A stretch of DNA of 6,646 nt from assembly GCA_022703195.1 (NCBI GenBank), contig JAKLEF010000109.1, positions 1 to 6,646 of the forward strand. Reading direction: 5' to 3'. The translations under genes and the position numbers were made by a program. The DNA comes from Candidatus Fermentibacterota bacterium (GTDB lineage Bacteria; Fermentibacterota; Fermentibacteria; Fermentibacterales; Fermentibacteraceae). The notes below the pieces were generated by a model. That model saw nothing but the letters and a program-made list of their open reading frames with translations. It did not search any database and was not told where the DNA came from. Positions 1-4,920 of the stretch are shown one piece after another. Each line of letters starts with the position of its first letter. Within the stretch, counting starts at the first letter, position 1.

Positions 1-1133
1 GGCAGGTAGATGAAGATCCCCGGCAGCGAGGCCGACAGGTTCGAAACGAGGGCTGCGAAGTCGCCTTCAGCGATGTCCCGCTTGATCGATGACACCATCA
101 TGTCCAGGAACTCGTCCGACAGCCCGGTGAGCGCTCCGTAGACGAGCTCGAGCCTCTCGTCCACACCGGTCTCCCTGGCGTTTCCGAGATCTTCTATCAG
201 ATCGTCCAGCAGGCCGTAGAGCCCCGTCCTGCCTCCCCCTCCCGAAGCCTTGCGCTTCAGTATCAGCCGGTCCCTGAGCTTCAGGTCCTTCCTCTCGAAG
301 ACCAGGTCGCCGAGGGCGGCAACCAGGCCCCGGGATGTTCCCGTCCTCTTCTGCCTGGCGAAGTCGTAGGCGATCCTGTAGACCGAGAACACGAGGGATT
401 TGTAGTCGTTGCTCCTTCCTCCGGCGGAGCTCCTCCGCTCCCTGACAGCGTCGAGGAACTCGCCGGGAGAGGACGCCTCGGCAACGGTGAAGGTCCTTCC
501 GACATACAGTCCGGCATGATCATCCGAACCACCGGTCATCCCCTTGATCCATGGGTCGGTACCCGCGGCCTCGATCGAGTGCCTGGCCTCCAGATCCATG
601 ATCCGTCCGCCGGACAGCCCTGCCAGAACCGATCTCCAGGCCTTGTTGTTGGCTGCGTTCCGTCCTCCGTTGATCCCCTCGAACACGTCGAAGAGGATGA
701 GCATCCTCTCCAGGTGCCAGATCCCGAGGGCGCGGTTCACGGGGTAGGTCGCGTGGGCCACGGAGTGGGCGAGCCCCAGCTCGTGGATCCTTCCCGCGAA
801 GCGGTAGATGTCCTGCCGGAGGAGGTTCAGCTCCTCGAACTGGTCGTATGTCAGGCCGAAGACGAGAACGTGCACCTTGCAGCCGTCCTCGGGGAAATAG
901 GTCGTGAACTCGACTCCGGTGAAGGTTTCGGAGGGGTGGTTCCTGCAGAGGGCAAGCGATCCGTCGATTCGGTTGTGATCAGTGATCGTCACGAAGTCCA
1001 TCCCGCGCTCCCGGGCCATCCCGTAGACCGTTTCGGGATCGGTGTAGGATTCTCTCGCGCCGAGCTTCTGGAGAAACCAGTCGGATGGATGTTCCGAGAA
1101 CACCGAATGCACGTGCAGGTCGACCCTGGCCAT
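1..1133 (-). CDS. PHP-domain protein, probable N-terminal part of a PHP-glycosyltransferase fusion (partial, cut by left edge)
   Basis: The frame is open from an ATG at 1133 to the window edge, giving 377 complete residues; the C-terminus is missing. The N-terminus is a PHP-type metal-dependent phosphoesterase domain with the expected ligand motifs: HVH (H7, H9), TDHN (D52, H53), GVE (E75), a conserved HVLVFG (H88), AHSVAHATY (about 122-130) and GGSDDH (D204, D205, H206). The opening residues and the ESYTDP, YFPEDGCK, FDVFEGING and GGSDDHAG blocks match, from memory, a family in which this PHP region of about 400 residues is followed by a GT4-like glycosyltransferase. That second domain would lie outside the window, so the transferase assignment is inference. 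The substrate is unknown. Residues 220-370 are mostly charged helices, probably a linker. There is no signal peptide, so the protein is likely cytoplasmic. The start is chosen because the family begins with this M-x-x-V-D-L-H-V-H; a modest AGGAA lies 9 bases upstream. The gene is separated from the M28 stop by 145 bases. Confidence 0.88.
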   Translation of the reverse strand, partial: MARVDLHVHSVFSEHPSDWFLQKLGARESYTDPETVYGMARERGMDFVTITDHNRIDGSLALCRNHPSETFTGVEFTTYFPEDGCKVHVLVFGLTYDQFEELNLLRQDIYRFAGRIHELGLAHSVAHATYPVNRALGIWHLERMLILFDVFEGINGGRNAANNKAWRSVLAGLSGGRIMDLEARHSIEAAGTDPWIKGMTGGSDDHAGLYVGRTFTVAEASSPGEFLDAVRERRSSAGGRSNDYKSLVFSVYRIAYDFARQKRTGTSRGLVAALGDLVFERKDLKLRDRLILKRKASGGGGRTGLYGLLDDLIEDLGNARETGVDERLELVYGALTGLSDEFLDMMVSSIKRDIAEGDFAALVSNLSASLPGIFIYL

Positions 1134-1238
1134 ATCCCACCGTTCCTGCCGGAAGTCCCGGCAATGAGTTTGGATCGTTGCGAACTGATCGAATAGGCCA
1201 GGTTCCTGTTAGCGGGCGATGAAGACCGGATGGAACCC

Positions 1239-1264
1239 CCGGCCCCGCGCGCGGGTGGGGCCGG
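1239..1264 (-). other. GC-rich inverted repeat between the M28 and PHP genes
   Basis: CCGGCCCC (1239-1246) and GGGGCCGG (1257-1264) form a perfect 8-bp stem around a 10-base loop. The loop and inner stem also contain the palindrome CCCGCGCGCGGG (1244-1255), so two folds compete. GACCGG at 1224-1229 can also pair with CCGGTC at 1261-1266. The hairpin lies 15 bases past the M28 stop in the transcribed direction. No T-tract follows it on the minus strand, so it does not look like a standard intrinsic terminator; it may be a 3'-end stabiliser or a weak or Rho-assisted terminator. The rest of the 145-base gap shows no clear promoter. Confidence 0.35.
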
Positions 1265-1278
1265 TCATGGATCGGATG

Positions 1279-2556
1279 TCAGGATTGGTCCGGGAGGTGC
1301 GAGGAGAGGAAACGACGGTTCGCCAGGCAGGAGAGGGCGGCTGCCAGCTCTCCGAGCCTGCCCGGATCTACCAGGTCGGCCGTGTCGCGTTCGGTGTGGG
1401 CGACCTGCGACCACAGCTCCGCCATGCGGTCCGATGTGAAGGCTGCCGCGGGGACGCCCTGCATGGCGAACATCGAGTGGTCTCCCTGGGGCCACTGCTC
1501 CCCCGCGACGATGCCGGGGAACCTCCCCAGGGCGGTGCGGAGAGACCTCCGCAGACGGCTGTCGCAGCCGTAGTGAGACCAGGCGGTCGAGCCCTCCCTG
1601 TATCCGGCCCCGTCGACGTTCATCACGAGAGCGATCCCGCCCCATCTCCCCTCGTTCGCCTTCATGTACTCGATCTCCCCGGTGGCGGCGTAGTAGTCCT
1701 CGCCGTTCAGGACGGCCACCTCGAGGGTCGGGCCGGGGCGGACGCCGCCGGGATGAGCCGCGTTCTGCAGTTCGGCCGCTGCGAGGATCGTGGCCACGCC
1801 TGAGGCGTCGTCGAGGGCCCCGGGCGTCCCGGGCCTGGTGTCCACGTGGGCTGTCAGGACGATCCGCCGGCCGGGATCGGTGCCCGGAAGGCGCCCGATC
1901 ACGTTGCAGCCATCCTCCCCGCGCCGTCCCGACACGATCCGGAGCTTCATGGAAGAACCTGCGAGGCCCGCGAACCTCTCACCCTCGACGTCCTTCATGC
2001 AGGCCGAGGGGATGTCGAAGTCGCCGTCGTCGAACAGCGGGAACGGGTACTCGGCGCCTGCCGTCGTCGGGCAGATCCCTGTGGCGGCTACAATGGCCGC
2101 GGGTTTCTTCATGTCGAGCAGGCGATGGAGGGCCTGGTGCTCCTCCGGGTTGTAGAAGACGTAGTTCCTGGGGGCGATCGGCTCCGATGCTATCGAGCCG
2201 TGCAGGAGCAGGATGCAGCCGGAGCAGTCGCAGGCCTCGAGCTCCGCCGCCGACGAGGCGGCGACGAGCCGCCTCTCTCCCTCGAACGGCAGGGAGTACG
2301 GGCCGGGTTTCAGCTCCAGCCTGATGCCGCCGGCCTCGAGAACCGCCTCCCCGGCATCCCAGCCGAGGCAGCGGAAGGAGGGGCGCTCCACGGCAAGGCC
2401 CGTGGCCTCCATGACCGATGCTACATAGTCCGTTGCCGCACGGTTGCCCGGAGTCCCCACGAGCCTGCTGCCGATCCTTACACTCAGCGCCTCCAGATGG
2501 GCCGCCGCGGCCTTCGACGGATCGATGCCGGGGGCCCGGAGCCGGGGCGCGCTCAC
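1279..2556 (-). CDS. M28-family metallopeptidase (zinc aminopeptidase-like)
   Basis: The protein has 425 residues and starts at a GTG (2556) that overlaps the PadR stop as GTGA. It has the two-zinc aminopeptidase core of family M28: H237 in LTAHVDTRPG, the bridging D249 in GALDDASG, E286 as probable catalytic base with D287 as metal ligand in NGEDYY, D315 in NVDGAG, and H387 in VAHTERDT. GDHSMFAMQGVPA (358-370) is also typical. Residues 100-210 hold an insert before the catalytic half that looks like a PA domain (CILLLHG at 114-120, AAIVAATG at 153-160). The usual EE pair is ED here; I recall a subfamily with the same NGEDYYAA block, so this is probably not a defect. No signal peptide or membrane segment is seen, so it is likely cytoplasmic. 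The substrate cannot be read from sequence. A longer frame runs upstream to 3111 but lies antiphase inside padR and is not coding. The Shine-Dalgarno signal is weak (GGAAG abutting the start), as expected for coupled translation. Confidence 0.93.
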   Translation of the reverse strand: MSAPRLRAPGIDPSKAAAAHLEALSVRIGSRLVGTPGNRAATDYVASVMEATGLAVERPSFRCLGWDAGEAVLEAGGIRLELKPGPYSLPFEGERRLVAASSAAELEACDCSGCILLLHGSIASEPIAPRNYVFYNPEEHQALHRLLDMKKPAAIVAATGICPTTAGAEYPFPLFDDGDFDIPSACMKDVEGERFAGLAGSSMKLRIVSGRRGEDGCNVIGRLPGTDPGRRIVLTAHVDTRPGTPGALDDASGVATILAAAELQNAAHPGGVRPGPTLEVAVLNGEDYYAATGEIEYMKANEGRWGGIALVMNVDGAGYREGSTAWSHYGCDSRLRRSLRTALGRFPGIVAGEQWPQGDHSMFAMQGVPAAAFTSDRMAELWSQVAHTERDTADLVDPGRLGELAAALSCLANRRFLSSHLPDQS

Positions 2557-3098
2557 CTTCCGTCCGCCTCGGCCAGGAAGTCGTCGATCCACTCCATCTC
2601 CGCCTGCGCCATCCTGACGACTCTCCGCGGAACCGCCAGGCGGAACCAGGGGCAGCCCGACTCCTTCATGAATTCCTCCACCTCTCTGTAGCATCCGATC
2701 CTGGCGGCAAGCGCCTCCCTGTAGGCCGAGAGCCTCCGGGCAGCCTCGGGCCCGGGCACCAGATCGTAGTTGTACGTGGCCATGTCGATCCGGCATTTCT
2801 GGAGCAGAGGCTCCCCCAGGATCTCGAGCAGCCTGCCTGCGAGCGCCTCCCTGCCTTCCGGCGCTATCGAGAACACCCTCCTGAGGCGCCCGCTCACCTC
2901 CTCCGCGTCCGAGGTGACGAAGCCGGCCTTCTCCAGCACCTTCAGGTGCCTGTAGATCGACGACTGCGACAGGTCGGTCCAGGATCTCATGTCCCTGTAC
3001 TCGACATTCCTCTCGATCTCCCAGGCGTGCATCGGCTCCTCGCTCAGGAGCCCGAGGAGCGCAGCCCCGGCATCGCTCAGGCGCGGATCGTCCGGCAT
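2553..3098 (-). CDS. PadR-family transcriptional regulator
   Basis: The protein has 181 residues. Residues 9-85 form the PadR winged helix: LLGLLSEEPMHAWEI for the first helices, WTDLSQSSIYRHLKVLEKAG (40-59) for the recognition helix region, and a wing around GRLRRVFSIAPEGREAL (70-86). The second half (about 90-178) is helical and fits the Vir_act_alpha_C dimerisation domain of PadR-s2-type proteins, with EALAARIGCYREVEEF and a terminal EMEWIDDFL. Members usually act as dimeric repressors that respond to phenolics, drugs or cell stress; the ligand here is unknown. The ATG at 3098 is preferred because GGAGG lies 6 bases upstream. A TTG seven codons earlier (3119) is in frame but has no such site and lies in the AT-rich promoter patch. 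The stop overlaps the GTG of the M28 gene by three bases, so the two are almost certainly one operon, and the regulator probably controls the peptidase and itself. Confidence 0.93.
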   Translation of the reverse strand: MPDDPRLSDAGAALLGLLSEEPMHAWEIERNVEYRDMRSWTDLSQSSIYRHLKVLEKAGFVTSDAEEVSGRLRRVFSIAPEGREALAGRLLEILGEPLLQKCRIDMATYNYDLVPGPEAARRLSAYREALAARIGCYREVEEFMKESGCPWFRLAVPRRVVRMAQAEMEWIDDFLAEADGR

Positions 3099-3104
3099 CC
3101 CCCA

Positions 3105-3109
3105 CCTCC
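3105..3109 (-). promoter_or_regulatory. Ribosome binding site of padR
   Basis: GGAGG on the minus strand, followed by TGGGGG and the ATG at 3098. The 6-base spacing is close to ideal. It settles the start at 3098 over the in-frame TTG at 3119, which lies upstream of this site. Confidence 0.8.
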
Positions 3110-3125
3110 ATATCGTCAATTTGCT

Positions 3126-3145
3126 ATATTATCAGATGGTAATAT
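3126..3145 (-). promoter_or_regulatory. Probable PadR operator overlapping the padR promoter -10
   Basis: ATATTA (3126-3131) and TAATAT (3140-3145) form a perfect inverted repeat with an 8-base spacer. This geometry recalls the ATGT-N8-ACAT arrangement described for PadR operators. A -10-like GATAAT (5 of 6 matches to TATAAT) reads on the minus strand at 3133-3128, inside one half-site, 30 bases before the padR ATG. No good -35 hexamer is found at the usual spacing, so the promoter may be weak or activator-dependent, or may be placed slightly differently. The patch 3111-3163 is about 28% G+C, in sharp contrast to its surroundings. Binding of the PadR protein at this repeat would block its own promoter and so control the padR-M28 operon; that is inference. 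Confidence 0.55.
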
Positions 3146-3146
3146 T

Positions 3147-3162
3147 GTGATATGATGATATG
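3147..3162. repeat. Tandem 8-base direct repeat upstream of the PadR operator
   Basis: GTGATATG and ATGATATG follow each other directly (3147-3154, 3155-3162), sharing TGATATG. They lie just upstream of the 6-8-6 inverted repeat in the padR promoter region, where the -35 element or an activator site would be expected. They could be extra half-sites for PadR or another regulator, or a chance result of the AT-rich composition. Confidence 0.35.
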
Positions 3163-3163
3163 C

Positions 3164-3192
3164 TGACCCCGGCCGGTCAAGGCCCGGGGTCA
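3164..3192 (-). terminator. Candidate terminator hairpin after the small secreted-protein gene
   Basis: TGACCCCGG (3164-3172) and CCGGGGTCA (3184-3192) form a perfect 9-bp stem with an 11-base loop, and two further G-C pairs are possible inside if C3183 bulges. It lies 51 bases after the stop at 3243 in the minus direction. The bases that follow on the minus strand are T-containing but interrupted (GCATATCATCATATC), so termination may be incomplete. Its place between a gene end and the next promoter supports a terminator role. Confidence 0.5.
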
Positions 3193-3242
3193 CTCCTCCG
3201 ACGATGGAACCGGGAGCTTCTCCATCGCTGACCGCAGCCCGC

Positions 3243-3704
3243 TCAGTCCGACCAGCCCGCCTCGATCCCGCGCTTGTCCAGGTCGAAGCGGAGGTAGATG
3301 GAGACCTTGCCTTCGTAGAAGTGCAGGTCGTCCACGAAGGTGAGATAGACCGAACCGTCCTCCTCTCCCGCTTCCATGACGGTGTTGGGGGGCAGGTCGA
3401 CCGGCACCCCGTCGATGGATACGGGCCAGGTGTGGAGCAGGCTCCATTCGACGCCGTCGTCCAGTATCTCTCCGGAGAGAATGTCCACGTATTCGACCCC
3501 GCCGCTCGAGTACAGGATCGAGAGCATCACATCCATGCCGTCGGCATATGTCCAGACCAGCTCGCGATCGATGACCGTCGCACCTTCCGGATCTGGCGGC
3601 ATGCCGTAATCGTCGGCGAAGGAGCCTGTCGAAGCGGCCGGGAGAGGCATGGCTGCAAGAAGGAGGATCCAAGTGATGGCGGGCATTCCGCGAGGGATTC
3701 TCAT
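3243..3704 (-). CDS. Small secreted protein of unknown function
   Basis: The protein has 153 residues and I do not recognise the family. Residues 1-25 look like a Sec signal peptide: MRIPRG with two arginines, a hydrophobic core ITWILLLAAMPL, and a small-residue PAAS site for signal peptidase I near residues 22-25. The mature part is acidic and rich in short beta-strand patterns (ELVWTYADGMDVML, VYLTFVDDLHFYEG, VSIYLRFDLDK), which suggests a small all-beta periplasmic or extracellular domain. There is no cysteine, so it is neither a lipoprotein nor disulfide-bonded. The ATG at 3704 is chosen because AAGGGG lies 6 bases upstream and the signal peptide follows directly; the frame extends further upstream without a leader-like sequence. 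It starts 40 bases after the stop of the zinc-ribbon membrane protein and probably shares its transcript. The arginine-rich overlapping frame at 3190-3672 is a shadow. Confidence 0.75.
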   Translation of the reverse strand: MRIPRGMPAITWILLLAAMPLPAASTGSFADDYGMPPDPEGATVIDRELVWTYADGMDVMLSILYSSGGVEYVDILSGEILDDGVEWSLLHTWPVSIDGVPVDLPPNTVMEAGEEDGSVYLTFVDDLHFYEGKVSIYLRFDLDKRGIEAGWSD

Positions 3705-3744
3705 CTCCGTCCCCTTTCCGTCACTGGTCGCCGGGATCGAAGGG

Positions 3745-4824
3745 TCACCCGTCGAAGCGCACCATCCAGAACTTCGCGACCTTCGCGGGGTGGAGCTTGA
3801 GCCACACACCGTCGGGAAGGTAGACGTCGACGTTGCAGTACTTGCACGGGACGGTCCGCTCCGATTCGGCGGTCATCAGAAGCCCTCCGCCGCACTGCGG
3901 GCACGACAGCGCCACGGGCTTCACCGCTTCGTCGACCGGGCTCTCCGGCTGCTCGGACTCCCTTTCGGCGAAGAACACCTGCTTCGCCGAGGGTACGACT
4001 TCGCGCAGCCACGAGGGGGCCGGATACGTGTCGGCCTCGCGGCCGCACCTGCCGCACACCATCTTGCGGTTCGCACCGTTCTCGACAGACTCGAGGTCCC
4101 AGTTCTCCTCGCAGGCGGGGCAGGCCGGGTCGGGAGGCGGGAGCCTGATGGTTGTGTACTTGATCGTGAGCCCTCCGCTCATGAGCGTGCCCTCGCTGCC
4201 GGATCCGGGCTCGGTCGAGTGGTAGTCTCCGATGTAATCGCCGATTATCGACTCCCATACGTCAGGAGGGATATCGAGCCCCTTCCTGCACGACGGGCAG
4301 GACGGGCCCGCCAGGGGGCCGTTCACGACGACGGGGTTCCCGCAGCTCGTGCAGGTCGCTATCACCTTGAAGATCCCGTACCTGTCCCTGTTCACGGCAT
4401 CCCCTCCATCCGCCGGACCGTCATCCTCCGAAACCGTTTCTGCTTCTTCGCTGTCAGCAATCGGTAAAAGCGCCTTATCAGGACTGACCGCAGTACTCCC
4501 CGGCCTCCGGCGCTTCACCAGCGCCCCGACCAGATGGACAGCACCGAACACCAGCCCAGAGATGAACAGGAAGTCCGCCGCAAGGGCGGCGGGCAGGATC
4601 TCGTCTGTGGGATCCATCTCGCCCGGGCGGCCCGTCGGGCCGTCCCTGAAGAATCCGAGCGGCCAGCCCCAGGTCTTCACCGCCTCGACCATCGTCGCCC
4701 CCGGGCCGGCCCCGGGATGCAGGTGCGAGACGTCCACGTACCCGGTGTGCTCCACGTTCGTCGAGACGATCGTGAGCACGGCACCGGCGATAACGGCGGC
4801 GGGCACCGGCGTCCATGCCTTCAT
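3745..4824 (-). CDS. Membrane-anchored protein with three zinc ribbons
   Basis: The protein has 359 residues. Two hydrophobic segments (about 8-24 and 76-103) flank a loop of about 50 residues. KRRR (104-107) follows the second segment, so by the positive-inside rule the long C-terminal part is cytoplasmic. After an acidic linker (125-142) there are three four-cysteine zinc ribbons: C158/C161/C176/C179, C235/C238/C257/C260 and C308/C311/C327/C330. Each is followed by a short proline-containing stretch and a tryptophan 11-12 residues after its last cysteine (W190, W272, W341), so the whole module of about 35 residues seems triplicated. The third, with VPCKYCNVDVYLPDGVWLKLHP, resembles zinc-ribbon tails of uncharacterised proteins I recall from Planctomycetes and Myxococcota. 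The function is unknown; a structural or protein-binding adaptor is likely. The ATG at 4824 has GGAGG 7 bases upstream; the in-frame ATG at 4854 has none and lies in a hairpin. It follows the chelatase-like gene by 96 bases. Confidence 0.82.
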   Translation of the reverse strand: MKAWTPVPAAVIAGAVLTIVSTNVEHTGYVDVSHLHPGAGPGATMVEAVKTWGWPLGFFRDGPTGRPGEMDPTDEILPAALAADFLFISGLVFGAVHLVGALVKRRRPGSTAVSPDKALLPIADSEEAETVSEDDGPADGGDAVNRDRYGIFKVIATCTSCGNPVVVNGPLAGPSCPSCRKGLDIPPDVWESIIGDYIGDYHSTEPGSGSEGTLMSGGLTIKYTTIRLPPPDPACPACEENWDLESVENGANRKMVCGRCGREADTYPAPSWLREVVPSAKQVFFAERESEQPESPVDEAVKPVALSCPQCGGGLLMTAESERTVPCKYCNVDVYLPDGVWLKLHPAKVAKFWMVRFDG

Positions 4825-4831
4825 CGCAATC

Positions 4832-4836
4832 CCTCC
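4832..4836 (-). promoter_or_regulatory. Ribosome binding site of the zinc-ribbon gene
   Basis: GGAGG on the minus strand, 7 bases before the ATG at 4824. It decides the start against the in-frame ATG at 4854, which would add ten residues (ending RRGGIA) ahead of the hydrophobic segment. Confidence 0.75.
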
Positions 4837-4844
4837 GCGGCGCA

Positions 4845-4862
4845 GCCCGCACATCGGCGGGC
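4845..4862 (-). other. Short hairpin in the gap before the zinc-ribbon gene
   Basis: GCCCGC (4845-4850) and GCGGGC (4857-4862) form a 6-bp G-C stem with a 6-base loop. It lies between the stop of the chelatase-like gene (4921) and the ribosome binding site at 4832-4836. No T-tract follows, so it is not a convincing terminator. It could be a processing or attenuation element, or a product of the high GC content. Confidence 0.3.
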
Positions 4863-4920
4863 TTCCCCCGACCCAGCCGGAAACTACAGACGCCGCGCCG
4901 CCTTCACCACCCCGGCCCGG

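Noticed and set aside
516..1196. 226-codon plus-strand open frame
   Set aside because: It is fully antisense to the PHP gene, whose minus-strand product has conserved metal-binding motifs. The plus-strand product has no recognisable domain, and such mirror frames are expected at high GC.
1846..2691. 281-codon plus-strand open frame
   Set aside because: It is antisense to the M28 gene and the end of padR, is rich in R, G, A and P, and has no domain or good ribosome binding site.
2557..3111. N-terminal extension of the M28 frame up to 3111
   Set aside because: It overlaps padR in another frame and gives an arginine/glycine-rich sequence without domain features. The GTG at 2556, overlapping the padR stop, is a better start.
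3099..3119. Longer padR starting at TTG 3119
   Set aside because: It lacks a ribosome binding site and lies in the AT-rich regulatory patch, whereas the ATG at 3098 has GGAGG at 6 bases.
3114..3119. TTGACG as a -35 element on the minus strand
   Set aside because: No -10-like hexamer lies 15-19 bases downstream; the following bases are the G-rich ribosome binding site and the padR start.
3649..4467. 272-codon plus-strand open frame
   Set aside because: It is antisense to the zinc-ribbon gene, whose regular cysteine pairs on the minus strand show the true coding frame.
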